Assembly: GCF_020711255.1 (NCBI RefSeq)
Contig: NZ_JAJFAW010000037.1
Location: 1-35,829 of the forward strand
Source: Hymenobacter plasmatis
GTDB lineage: Bacteria; Bacteroidota; Bacteroidia; Cytophagales; Hymenobacteraceae
Reading direction: 5' to 3'
DNA: 35,829 nucleotides
Shown piece after piece: positions 7,982-15,434 of the stretch. Within the stretch, counting starts at the first letter, position 1; each line of letters starts with the position of its first letter. Under the pieces are notes generated by a model. That model was given only the letters and a program-made list of their open reading frames with translations. It did no database searches and was not told where the DNA came from. The position numbers and the translations under genes were made by a program.

Positions 7982-8046
7982 CAGCTCAATTTCTCTTGAC
8001 ACTTCTTGTTTTCCGAATGCGTAAAGCGAAGCATGAAATTGAGCTG
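7982..8046. repeat. 12-bp perfect inverted repeat upstream of the metal-handling group
   Basis: CAGCTCAATTTC (7982-7993) is inverted as GAAATTGAGCTG (8035-8046) with 41 bp between the arms. It lies between the glycosyltransferase stop codon and the candidate promoter at 8093. No T-run follows on either strand, so it is not a typical terminator. Both arms belong to the dispersed TTGAGCT motif described in the findings. An operator role is possible but unproven. Confidence 0.55.
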
Positions 8047-8092
8047 GCTATAGTATTGCCTAAGCCCCGCTTATTCCCTTAGCCGGCTGGGT

Positions 8093-8100
8093 TACCTTTG
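8093..8100 (+). promoter_or_regulatory. Candidate -7 promoter element of the metal-handling group
   Basis: TACCTTTG matches the Bacteroidota -7 consensus TAnnTTTG exactly. It is 31 bp upstream of the preferred GTG start at 8131, and the inverted repeat at 7982-8046 lies just upstream. No convincing -33 element is seen. Confidence 0.5.
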
Positions 8101-8130
8101 TGGCGGCCGGTTTTTCCCTGCTGCTACGCC

Positions 8131-8505
8131 GTGCAACGCTTCCTGGCTTTTTTCCTTGCCGCCCTCATGCTGCTCCAGACCCTGGGGCAGGAAGTGCTGG
8201 TCGTGGATTATCAGCTCAATAAGGCGCGCATCACCGAGCTGTACTGCGTGAACAAGGCGCGGCCGGAGCTGCACTGCAACGGCAAATGCCACCTTGCCAA
8301 GCAGCTGCGCAAAGCCGATGCCGCCGACAAAAAAGCCCCGGCGGGTGCGCAGGCCAAGGTAAAATACGAGGTGCTGCCCTCGGCTACCTTTGCGTTGCTG
8401 GCGCCCCGGCGGTGGCGGCTGCCGGCCCGGCGCTATCCGGCTATGGCCACGGCACGCGGCGCGGCCGTGCCCGGCCCGGGCGTGTTTCGCCCGCCCCTGG
8501 CCTAA
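8131..8505 (+). CDS. Small Cys-containing membrane or exported protein (HCNGKCHL family)
   Basis: This 124-aa protein starts at a GTG (8131). A TTG at 8098 would place the start inside the -7 element and is less likely. An N-terminal hydrophobic helix (about 4-20) precedes a conserved block with YCVNKARPELHCNGKCHLAKQL, shown here in part: YCVNK, then HCNGKCHL. The last two Cys form a CxxxC that could bind metal or form a disulphide. The C-terminus ends GVFRPPLA. From memory, similar small proteins with HCxGKCxL and a terminal F(H/R)PP occur in Bacteroidota beside metal-related outer-membrane genes. I infer an envelope role in metal handling, supported by its neighbours; no enzymatic function is evident. 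Confidence 0.75.
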   Translation: MQRFLAFFLAALMLLQTLGQEVLVVDYQLNKARITELYCVNKARPELHCNGKCHLAKQLRKADAADKKAPAGAQAKVKYEVLPSATFALLAPRRWRLPARRYPAMATARGAAVPGPGVFRPPLA

Positions 8506-8617
8506 AGTCTGATTGTGGGTCTGGTTCTTCCCGCATTGCCGGAAGAACGGCCTTTGCTGGCCCAGCCGTGCCCGCGGCGGGCCCGACGGCGCACGCTGCC
8601 CCGCCGTTGCTTTCAAT

Positions 8618-8625
8618 CAACTTTG
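8618..8625 (+). promoter_or_regulatory. Weak -7 promoter-like element before the MbnP gene
   Basis: CAACTTTG differs from TAnnTTTG at one position and lies 16 bp before the ATG at 8641. It would give a very short leader. It also overlaps one copy of the dispersed TTGAGCT motif (8623-8629). Confidence 0.25.
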
Positions 8626-8640
8626 AGCTTCTATTCTACA

Positions 8641-9495
8641 ATGAAATTTCTGTCAATTTCTCCCTTGGCCTGCGCCCTCGCGCTGGCTTCCCTCAGCCTG
8701 GCAGGCTGCAAGAAAGACCCCACGCCGCCCACTACCGAAACCGGCGAGTTTACCCTGCACATGGATAACGGGGTGAGCGTAACGAGCCCGGCCAACGTCA
8801 CCACATTCAGCAAGCTGGTGCTCGGCACTACTTCCTACAAAAATGCCAACGGCGACGATTTCACCGTGAGCACCTTTAAGTACTACATCTCCAACGTGAA
8901 GCTGTTCCGGGCCGACAACTCCAGCTACGCGGTGCCGGATACCTACTTCCTCGTCGACCACGCGGATGCCGCTTCGCAGGACCTGAAAATGACCGGCGTG
9001 CCGGTGGGCGACTACACCGCCGTCGGCTTCACGGTGGGCGTGGACAGTGCCCGCACCAAGGCCGGCAACTTCACCGGCGTGCTCAACGCCAACAACGGCA
9101 TGTACTGGGACATGAACGGCCCGGAATTCATCAACCTGAAGCTGGAAGGCTACTCCCCGCAGGCGCCGCACGCGCCCCAGGCCACCACCGGCGGCCTGGT
9201 GTTTCACGTGGCCGGCTACAAGGGCGCGGCCAACAACACCATCCGGACGGTGCGTCTGCCCTTCCCCACCGCCAACCTGCTGGTGCGCCCCGACCACTTC
9301 CCGGAAGTGCACCTGCACGTCGACATCGCCAACCTGTTCAACGGGCCCAACCCGGCTACGGCCACCAATCCGCCCTTCCTGAACCCGGTGAATTTTGCCT
9401 TAGTATATAATAAGATGGGCGGCCCGGCAGCAGCCAAACTGGCCGACAACGCGGCCGCGGGCATGTTCTCGGTCTCGCACATTCACGCCAACTAA
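8641..9495 (+). CDS. MbnP-family lipoprotein
   Basis: This 284-aa protein has a lipoprotein signal peptide ending LSLAGC, with Cys22 as the lipidated residue, followed by KKDP. The rest matches MbnP-type proteins: FTLHMDNGV, then FTVSTFKYYISNVKLFR, YFLVDHAD, VPVGDYTAVGFTVGVD, GMYWDMNGPEFINLKLEG, and the late HLHVDIANLF. MbnP proteins of methanotrophs work with the di-haem enzyme MbnH in copper metabolism. No MbnH or other cytochrome gene is present here. I infer an outer-membrane or periplasm-facing metal-binding lipoprotein. The ATG at 8641 is fixed by the signal peptide. The next gene starts 29 bp after its stop codon, so the two are probably cotranscribed. Confidence 0.85.
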   Translation: MKFLSISPLACALALASLSLAGCKKDPTPPTTETGEFTLHMDNGVSVTSPANVTTFSKLVLGTTSYKNANGDDFTVSTFKYYISNVKLFRADNSSYAVPDTYFLVDHADAASQDLKMTGVPVGDYTAVGFTVGVDSARTKAGNFTGVLNANNGMYWDMNGPEFINLKLEGYSPQAPHAPQATTGGLVFHVAGYKGAANNTIRTVRLPFPTANLLVRPDHFPEVHLHVDIANLFNGPNPATATNPPFLNPVNFALVYNKMGGPAAAKLADNAAAGMFSVSHIHAN

Positions 9496-9523
9496 TTCAG
9501 GCCCGTTGCCTTCCCTCCCCGGC

Positions 9524-10537
9524 ATGAAAACCCTTTCGCTTTTCCTATTGGCAGCCCTGCTCCTGCTGACCCCGCGGCCCGGCCGCGCCTGCGACATCTG
9601 CGGCTGCTTCATGGGCATCACGCCCTACGACAACCAGAGCGGCCTGAGTTTGATGCACCGCTACCGCATCTTCAACGGCTACCAGGATTACGGCCAAACC
9701 CCGCATTTCTTTCCGAAGGGCGCGCGGCCGTTTTTCCCCGCTTCGCTCAACAGCGACAACGGCTACGAGCACGACCACAGCGGCGACCCCACCGATTTTG
9801 AAGCCTTCCGGGTCATTGAGCTGCGGGGCAAGTACTTCCTCTCGCAGCGCGTGGAGCTGAACGCCTTCGTGCCCTACGTGATGAACACCTCGCAGATAAA
9901 CGGCAAGCAGCTCAACGCCTCGGGTGTGGGCGACATCACGGTGTTTGCCGGCTACCACCTCATCCGGCAGATTGAAACGGCCGGCATCCAGAGCCGCCTC
10001 ATTGTGGGCGGGGGCGTGAAGCTGCCCACCGGCGAGTTCCGCCGCCAAAACGCCCAGGGCGAGCGGTACCCGTTGCTCAACCAGGTGGGCACCGGCACCA
10101 CCGACGGCTTTGTGTACGCCAACTACATTGCCGGCTTCCACAGCCTGGGCCTGAGCATCAACAGCAGCTACCGCCGCTCTACCGAGAATACTTTTCGCAA
10201 CAGCCTGGCGCCCAGCACCGCCACTTTCGCCAGCCTGTTTTACCGCATTCCCCTGGGCACCGACTGGCAGGTGTATCCTTCAGCTCAATTTTTCTACGAG
10301 AAAACCAAGGGCGAAATGCTGGAAGGCCAGCTCACCGGCGAGCACGCCATGAACAACGCCCTGCTGGGCCCGGGCCTCGACGTGTACTACAAAAACGTAT
10401 CCTTGAACACCAGCTTCCAGCTGCCCGTTTACACCGCCGCTACCGACCACCCCGCCAGCGCCGGCCGCTTTGTGCTGTCGGTGGGCTATAGCTTCAACCA
10501 AACCAAGTACTTGCTGCACAAGAAAGCTGCGCAGTAG
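9524..10537 (+). CDS. CDICGC outer-membrane beta-barrel protein (transporter-like)
   Basis: This 337-aa protein has a Sec signal peptide (about 1-22). Its mature N-terminus begins with the cysteine cluster CDICGCFMGITPYDNQSG, with Cys at about positions 23, 26 and 28, which could bind a metal. The rest alternates short beta strands and polar turns, for example VELNAFVPYVMNTSQIN, ITVFAGYHLIRQ and LIVGGGVKLPTGEF. It ends with the strand-like FVLSVGYSFNQTKYLL. This is the pattern of a roughly 12-stranded outer-membrane channel of the transporter/meta-pathway type. It follows the MbnP gene by 28 bp, and the pairing of MbnP with a CDICGC barrel recurs in Bacteroidota as far as I recall. I infer metal, probably copper, handling at the outer membrane. 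Confidence 0.8.
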   Translation: MKTLSLFLLAALLLLTPRPGRACDICGCFMGITPYDNQSGLSLMHRYRIFNGYQDYGQTPHFFPKGARPFFPASLNSDNGYEHDHSGDPTDFEAFRVIELRGKYFLSQRVELNAFVPYVMNTSQINGKQLNASGVGDITVFAGYHLIRQIETAGIQSRLIVGGGVKLPTGEFRRQNAQGERYPLLNQVGTGTTDGFVYANYIAGFHSLGLSINSSYRRSTENTFRNSLAPSTATFASLFYRIPLGTDWQVYPSAQFFYEKTKGEMLEGQLTGEHAMNNALLGPGLDVYYKNVSLNTSFQLPVYTAATDHPASAGRFVLSVGYSFNQTKYLLHKKAAQ

Positions 10538-10589
10538 GAACCCCCACTACCCGGCTTCGTACTCAAGGGCACCACCAACTTCCTTTCCC

Positions 10590-10946
10590 ATGAGCACCTC
10601 CCTCAACCCCCAGGCCGTCACCTACGCCAAGCGCCTTATCCGGGACGGCAAAATCAAGAACGACGAAGGGCACTGGGGCCAGCACAACCCCGATTCCTCG
10701 GATGAAAATGCTTTCCTGGAAAAGCATAAGATTGAGGAGTACGGCAACTGGCACCTCGGCCTCGACATGAGCAAGGGCGAAGACACCAAAGGCCGCTACA
10801 AATTCCCCTACGGCGACTTCAAAACCGTGCACCGCGACGGCCTGATTGCCGCCAAGGAACGCGCCGCCCAGCAAGGCTACCACGACATTGAAAAAGCCGC
10901 TGACGAGCTGCTGCATCTGCTAGAAGGCAAGGCGCAGCTTAAATAA
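10590..10946 (+). CDS. Conserved 118-aa soluble protein of unknown function
   Basis: The ATG at 10590 gives 118 residues with no signal peptide or membrane helix. Conserved-looking blocks are YAKRLIRDGKI, WGQHNPDSSDENAFL, YGNWHLGLD and RYKFPYGDFKTVHRDGLIAA, with a C-terminal helical HDIEKAADELLHLLEG. I recognise this as a small protein family found in many bacteria but know no function for it. It follows the CDICGC gene by 52 bp on the same strand, so it may be cotranscribed. Its cytosolic nature does not obviously fit an envelope metal system, and proximity may be accidental. The strong terminator at 10967-11001 ends the transcript. Confidence 0.8.
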   Translation: MSTSLNPQAVTYAKRLIRDGKIKNDEGHWGQHNPDSSDENAFLEKHKIEEYGNWHLGLDMSKGEDTKGRYKFPYGDFKTVHRDGLIAAKERAAQQGYHDIEKAADELLHLLEGKAQLK

Positions 10947-10966
10947 AAAGGCAGCTTAAACTGTGC

Positions 10967-11001
10967 AAAAAGCCCCGACTGCATGTGCAGCCGGGGCTTT
11001 T
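10967..11001. terminator. Bidirectional terminator between convergent genes
   Basis: AAAAGCCCCG-A-CTGCA and TGCAG-C-CGGGGCTTTT form a stem of 15 pairs with a single A-C mismatch. The stem has A and T tracts on both sides. It serves both the plus-strand 118-aa gene and the minus-strand pgk gene. Confidence 0.85.
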
Positions 11002-11026
11002 GGTTTATTTCTTCAGGGAATACGCG

Positions 11027-12217
11027 CTAGCCCAGGGCCACCACGCCGGGCAACTCCTTGCCTTCCATGTACTCGAGCAGCGCGCCGCCGCCGGTGCTGA
11101 TGTAGCTCACCTGGTCGCCGAAGCCAAGCTGCTGTACCGCTGCGGCCGAGTCGCCGCCGCCGATGAGGGAGTAGGCGCCGTTGGCGGTGGCCTCGGCAAT
11201 GGCACGAGCCACGTACTCGGTGCCGAGCGAGAAGTTGCTCATCTCAAACACGCCCATGGGGCCATTCCAGAGGATGGTTTTGCTGTTGCGGATGATTTCG
11301 GCGAAGGTTTCGCGGCTGTCGGGGCCCAGGTCGAGGCCCATCCAGCCGTCGGGAATGTGGTTATTGGGGGCAATTTCGACGTTGGCGTCGTTGGCGAACC
11401 GGTCGGCGATGAGCGAATCGGAAGGCAGCACCAGGTTCACGCCTTTTTCCTTGGCTTTCTGAATGAGCTGCCGGGCCAGGTCTACTTTGTCGGCTTCGAG
11501 CAGGGAGCTGCCCACCGTGCCGTTTTCCGCCACGGCAAAGGTGTAGGCCATGCCCCCGCCAATAAGCAGGTTGTCAACCTTATCGAGCAGCTTTTCGATG
11601 ATAAGTATCTTGTCGGAAATCTTGGCGCCGCCCATGATGGCGGTGAAGGGACGCTCGGCGTTTTCCAGCACCTTCCGGGCGTTGTCGAGCTCCGACTGCA
11701 GCAGGTAGCCGCCCACCCGGTCTTGCGGGGCAAACGAGCTGGCCATTACGGCTGTGGAGGCGTGGGCCCGGTGCGCGGTGCCGAAGGCGTCGTTCACGTA
11801 CACGTTGCCGAGTTGAGCCAGCTTGGCGGCGAAAGCCGGGTTGCCAGCTTCTTCCTCAAGATAAAAGCGCACATTGTCGAGCAGCAGTACTTGGCCGGGC
11901 TGCAGGGCCGCGGCTTTCTGCGCGGCTTCGGCGCCGAGCACGTCGCCGCCCCACTGCACCTCGCGGCCGTATTCCTGCGAGAGGCGCGCCACCAGGCTTT
12001 CCAGGGAATACTTTTTCTCGTACCCACCCTTAGGCCGGCCCAGGTGCGAAAGCAATACCACCGAGCCGCCGGCGTTCAAAATTTTCATCACTGAGCGGGT
12101 GGCCATGCGGATGCGGGTGTCGTCGGTGATGTGCAGGTCCTTGTCGAGCGGCACGTTGAAATCGACGCGCATCACAGCGCGCTTGCCGGCGAAATTATAG
12201 GTATCGAGAGTGTTCAT
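11027..12217 (-). CDS. pgk: Phosphoglycerate kinase
   Basis: This 396-aa protein has the normal length of bacterial phosphoglycerate kinase. It transfers the phosphate of 1,3-bisphosphoglycerate to ADP in glycolysis. Visible motifs are the N-terminal RAVMRVDFNVPLD, the substrate-binding LLSHLGRPKG, VYVNDAFGTAHRAHAST, GGAKISDKI, LLIGGGMAYTF, the nucleotide-domain WNGPMGVFEM, and the C-terminal GGGDSAAAV and STGGGALLEYMEG. It is cytosolic and appears monocistronic. The start ATG at 12217 is in the usual family position. Upstream, a weak CTACTTTG resembles a -7 element with one base missing from the spacer. The multi-hairpin repeat begins about 55 bp upstream of the start. Confidence 0.97.
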   Translation of the reverse strand: MNTLDTYNFAGKRAVMRVDFNVPLDKDLHITDDTRIRMATRSVMKILNAGGSVVLLSHLGRPKGGYEKKYSLESLVARLSQEYGREVQWGGDVLGAEAAQKAAALQPGQVLLLDNVRFYLEEEAGNPAFAAKLAQLGNVYVNDAFGTAHRAHASTAVMASSFAPQDRVGGYLLQSELDNARKVLENAERPFTAIMGGAKISDKILIIEKLLDKVDNLLIGGGMAYTFAVAENGTVGSSLLEADKVDLARQLIQKAKEKGVNLVLPSDSLIADRFANDANVEIAPNNHIPDGWMGLDLGPDSRETFAEIIRNSKTILWNGPMGVFEMSNFSLGTEYVARAIAEATANGAYSLIGGGDSAAAVQQLGFGDQVSYISTGGGALLEYMEGKELPGVVALG

Positions 12218-12272
12218 GGAAAGTAGCGGTAAGGTGTTTGGTTAGTGGATTGGGCCTGCAAAGTAGAACCAA

Positions 12273-12450
12273 AACTCCCCTCCTTACCAAGGAGGGGATG
12301 TTCGAGCTTTAGCTCGGACTGGGGTGGTTACCCTCGTTGAACGACACCCGAACGATTTTAGCCCAACTTGTTCGCTCATCGTTCAACAACTCAACCACCC
12401 CCGTTGCCGCGAGCGCGGCAACATCCCCTCCTTATTTAAGGAGGGGAGTT
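12273..12450. repeat. MITE-like multi-hairpin repeat, copy 1
   Basis: This 178-bp element has perfect 13-bp terminal inverted repeats, AACTCCCCTCCTT and AAGGAGGGGAGTT. Each terminus is itself a hairpin (CCCCTCCTT...AAGGAGGGG). Internal hairpins are CGAGC-TTTA-GCTCG and GTTGCCGCG-AG-CGCGGCAAC. The core has GGTGGTT/AACCACC and TCGTTGAACGA paired with TCGTTCAACAA. No ORF is present. It fills most of the 309-bp gap between pgk and the ligase gene. A second copy lies at 15224-15397. Confidence 0.85.
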
Positions 12451-12510
12451 GGTCGTTCAATCCTGGGCTACAATTCGGCACAGGCCAATCTCAACCCCTC
12501 ACCTTATCCT

Positions 12511-12518
12511 TACCTTTG
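12511..12518 (+). promoter_or_regulatory. Candidate -7 promoter element of the ligase gene
   Basis: TACCTTTG matches TAnnTTTG exactly and ends only 8 bp before the ATG at 12527. With normal -7 spacing the transcript would start within a few bases of the start codon, giving a leaderless or nearly leaderless mRNA. No -33 motif is clear. Confidence 0.5.
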
Positions 12519-12526
12519 CGGTACTT

Positions 12527-15241
12527 ATGAAAATCGGCATTTTTTTCGGGGGCACTTCGCGCGAGCGGGAAATTTCTTTCGCCGGCGGCCGCACCGTCTT
12601 TGATAATTTAGATAAGGCCCTGTTCCAACCGGTGCCCATCTTCGTGGATAGCCTCGGGCAGTTTATTCTGCTCGACTGGCAGTTTATTTACAAGGGCACC
12701 ATTCGGGACTTTTACCCGCCCGTGGAGTCGCAGCCGGCCTCGGTGCATCACCTGCAGGTGTACATCGAAAGCCTGGGCGAATTGAGCCACGAGGAGCGGG
12801 CCCACGCTATTGCCAAGGTGGGCCGCGAGGTGAAAGCGCAGGAGCTGCCGCAGCTCATGGACTTCGCGTTTCTGGCCCTGCACGGGCCGGGCGGCGAAGA
12901 CGGCGCCATCCAGGGCATGCTGGAGTGGCTGGGCATCCCCTACTCCGGCTCCGGCATTCTGCCCTCGGCCTTCGGCATCGACAAGATTGCGCAGAAGAAC
13001 CTGCTGCACGCCCTGAACCGGCCCACGCCCAGCTTCCGCGTCATCAAGGCCGAGGAATGGGACACCACCGACCACGCCGCCACGCTCGCCTACCTGGTGC
13101 GCGAGCTGGGCTTGCCGCTGGTGCTCAAGGCGCCGCGCCAGGGCTCGAGCATCGGCGTGAGCATCCTCAAAACCGATAACCTGGCCAAGTTTGAGGCCGC
13201 CATCGAGCGCAGTTTGTTCCGCAAACTCGTGACCCGCGAAGACTGGCTGCGCCTTGGCGAGCAGGACAAGCTGGCTTGGGTGCAGCACCTTACCGACATC
13301 CGCGAGGGCATCGGCCTGCCGGTGGTGTTCGACGACGAAACCGCGCCCATCTACCACCCCGAAACCCTGCTCTTCGCCCTAAACGAGTGGCTGGAAAGCG
13401 CCGAGCAGGTGCTCCTGACCAACGTAGACGGCGAAACCCAGGTGCTGGTGGAAAGCTTTGTGGCCGGCCGCGAGTTCAGCTGCATTGTGGTAGAAGACCC
13501 CAACGGCCTGCCGCTGGCCCTGCCCCCCACCGAGATTGTTAAGGGCGAGGAGATGTTCGACTACCGCTCGAAGTACCTGCCCGGCCTGGCCCGCAAGGTC
13601 ACGCCGATTGATTTGCCGGAGGCTAAGATTCAGGAAATCCGGGAGGCCTGTGAGGAGATGTTCCGCACGTTTGGCTTCCAAGTATATGCGCGTTTGGATG
13701 GCTTTGTGGGCCACGATGGCAAGCTGTTTCTGAACGACCCGAACACGACCTCTGGCATGCTGCCGGCTTCGTTCTTCTTTCACCAGGCGGCCGAAATTGG
13801 GCTAAATCCTTCGCAGTTTCTCACCTACCTCATCCGCACGTCATTGGCCGCGCGGCGCCGCGCCGGCCTGCGCCTCGTGAAGCTGGCTCAACTGCTGGCC
13901 AAGCTGGACGAAGCCGTAGCCGGCCGCCAGCACGAAGCCACCGAGCGCATTCGGGTGGCCGTGATAATGGGCGGCTACTCGTCGGAGCGCCACATTTCGG
14001 TGGAAAGCGGCCGCAACATCTACGAGAAGCTCAGCTCCTCGGCCAAGTACGCGCCGGTGCCGGTGTTCCTCACCGGCTCGGCCGACGAGCACAAGCTCTA
14101 CGTGCTGCCCGTGAACGTGATGCTGAAGGACAACGCCGACGACATCCGCGAGAAAATTGAGCACGCCGAAGCCGGCGAGGCTCCGCACCCGATTCTCGAA
14201 CGCATCCGCCGCGAGGCCAGCGTCATCACCAGCACCTATGCGGGCCAGGCCCTGGCCCAGCCGCGCCGCATTTCTTTCGAAGAGTTAGCTCAACTCGCCG
14301 ATGAGGTGTTCATTGCCCTGCACGGCCGGCCCGGCGAAGACGGCGCCCTGCAGCAGCAGCTCGAAAAGCTGCACCTGCCCTACAACGGCTCGGGCGTGGC
14401 CAGCAGCAGCGTCACCATCAACAAGTTCGAAACCAACGAGCGCCTGCGCAAAGCCGGCCTGCTCGTGGCCGACCACCGCATGGCCAGCAAGCTGGAGTGG
14501 CAGGCCGACCCTGAAAGCTTCTACCGCTCGCTCGAAACCCAGTTCGCCTACCCCTTCATCGCCAAGCCTGCCGACGACGGCTGCTCTTCGGCGGTGAAGA
14601 AAATTAAGAACCGGCTGGAGCTGGAAGCCTTCAGCCAGTTGATTTTCCGCACCGATGAGGACCTGCTTTCGGGCCCGGCCGCGGTGCTCAGCCTGGGCTT
14701 CAAAGAGGAGTTTCCGCGCAAGGATGCCTTTCTGGTCGAAACCCTCATCAGCCGCGACGGGGCCGCGCATTTCCTGGAAGTCACGGGCGGCCTGCTCACG
14801 TCGTACGACGAGCAGGGCCAGCTCAAGATTGAGGTATTCGAGGCCAGCGAGGCCCTGGCTACCGGCGAGGTACTGAGTTTGGAGGAGAAGTTCTTGGCAG
14901 GTGAAGGCCAGAACATTACCCCCGCCCGCTACAGCCCCAACCCAGCCGAGCGCCAGCGCATCTCCGACGAGGTGAAGGCTGTGCTGCACCGCGTGGCCGA
15001 GGTGCTCGACATTCAGGGCTACGCCCGCATCGACGCGTTTGTGCGCGTGCGCCAGCAGGGCCAGGTAGAGGTGCTGATTATCGAAGTCAACTCCCTGCCC
15101 GGCATGACGCCCGCCACCTGCATTTTCCACCAAACCGCCCTGGCCGGCTACACGCCCTACCAGTTTATCGACCGGATTCTGGAGTTTGGCAAGGCCCGGG
15201 TGGAACGAACAAGTCATGTCCCCACTCCCCTCCTTAGCTAA
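12527..15241 (+). CDS. Double-length D-alanine--D-alanine ligase (two tandem ligase modules)
   Basis: This 904-aa protein is about twice the usual Ddl length. It contains two ATP-grasp D-Ala-D-Ala ligase modules. Module 1 begins MKIGIFFGGTSRERE and has HGPGGEDGAIQG (His119), GSSIG (Gly206) and a metal site reading NDPNTTSGM (Asp404, Asn406). Module 2 begins IRVAVIMGGYSSERHIS at residue 475 and has HGRPGEDGALQ (His599), GCSSAV (Gly685) and the classical EVNSLPGMTPAT (Glu853, Asn855). Ddl joins two D-alanines for peptidoglycan precursors in the cytosol. Module 1 has Asp-Pro-Asn where most Ddl have Glu-x-Asn, and module 2 has a Cys in the GSS loop, so the modules may have specialised. Double-length Ddl proteins occur in related Bacteroidota as far as I recall. 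The last nine or so codons and the stop lie in repeat copy 2 and the bases just before it. The next gene encodes a PASTA cell-wall protein. Confidence 0.88.
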   Translation: MKIGIFFGGTSREREISFAGGRTVFDNLDKALFQPVPIFVDSLGQFILLDWQFIYKGTIRDFYPPVESQPASVHHLQVYIESLGELSHEERAHAIAKVGREVKAQELPQLMDFAFLALHGPGGEDGAIQGMLEWLGIPYSGSGILPSAFGIDKIAQKNLLHALNRPTPSFRVIKAEEWDTTDHAATLAYLVRELGLPLVLKAPRQGSSIGVSILKTDNLAKFEAAIERSLFRKLVTREDWLRLGEQDKLAWVQHLTDIREGIGLPVVFDDETAPIYHPETLLFALNEWLESAEQVLLTNVDGETQVLVESFVAGREFSCIVVEDPNGLPLALPPTEIVKGEEMFDYRSKYLPGLARKVTPIDLPEAKIQEIREACEEMFRTFGFQVYARLDGFVGHDGKLFLNDPNTTSGMLPASFFFHQAAEIGLNPSQFLTYLIRTSLAARRRAGLRLVKLAQLLAKLDEAVAGRQHEATERIRVAVIMGGYSSERHISVESGRNIYEKLSSSAKYAPVPVFLTGSADEHKLYVLPVNVMLKDNADDIREKIEHAEAGEAPHPILERIRREASVITSTYAGQALAQPRRISFEELAQLADEVFIALHGRPGEDGALQQQLEKLHLPYNGSGVASSSVTINKFETNERLRKAGLLVADHRMASKLEWQADPESFYRSLETQFAYPFIAKPADDGCSSAVKKIKNRLELEAFSQLIFRTDEDLLSGPAAVLSLGFKEEFPRKDAFLVETLISRDGAAHFLEVTGGLLTSYDEQGQLKIEVFEASEALATGEVLSLEEKFLAGEGQNITPARYSPNPAERQRISDEVKAVLHRVAEVLDIQGYARIDAFVRVRQQGQVEVLIIEVNSLPGMTPATCIFHQTALAGYTPYQFIDRILEFGKARVERTSHVPTPLLS

Positions 15242-15397
15242 GGAGGGGATGTTCGAGCCGCAGGCTCGGACGGGGGTGGTTGGATTCGTTGAACGATTCC
15301 AGCGCGAGTCGTTGGCTACGCCGACCTTCGGTTCAACGAACCAGCCACCCCAATTTCCGCTTTGCGAAAATATCCCTTCCTTAATAAGGTGGGGAGT
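15224..15397. repeat. MITE-like multi-hairpin repeat, copy 2
   Basis: This 174-bp element starts ACTCCCC and ends GGGGAGT, matching the ends of copy 1 at 12273-12450. The left terminal hairpin is a perfect palindrome centred on TTAGCTAA. The second hairpin is CGAGCC-GCA-GGCTCG, where copy 1 has CGAGC-TTTA-GCTCG. The core pair is TTCGTTGAAC/GTTCAACGAA. The third hairpin, around TTTCCGCTTTGCGAAAA, replaces the GC-rich one of copy 1. The right end is slightly decayed (CCCTTCCTTAATAAGGTGGGG). The left end overlaps the 3' end of the ligase gene and supplies its TAA stop. Confidence 0.8.
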
Positions 15398-15434
15398 TTT
15401 TCGTTCTTTGCCTAAATAATTTGCTCCTACCAAA

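Noticed and set aside
7996..8001. TTGACA as a sigma-70 -35 box
   Set aside because: Bacteroidota housekeeping promoters do not use this element, and no matching -10 lies at the right distance.
10985..12094. Long plus-strand frame (369 codons) opposite pgk
   Set aside because: It is the antisense shadow of an unmistakable phosphoglycerate kinase; its translation is rich in His, Gly and Val without any domain.
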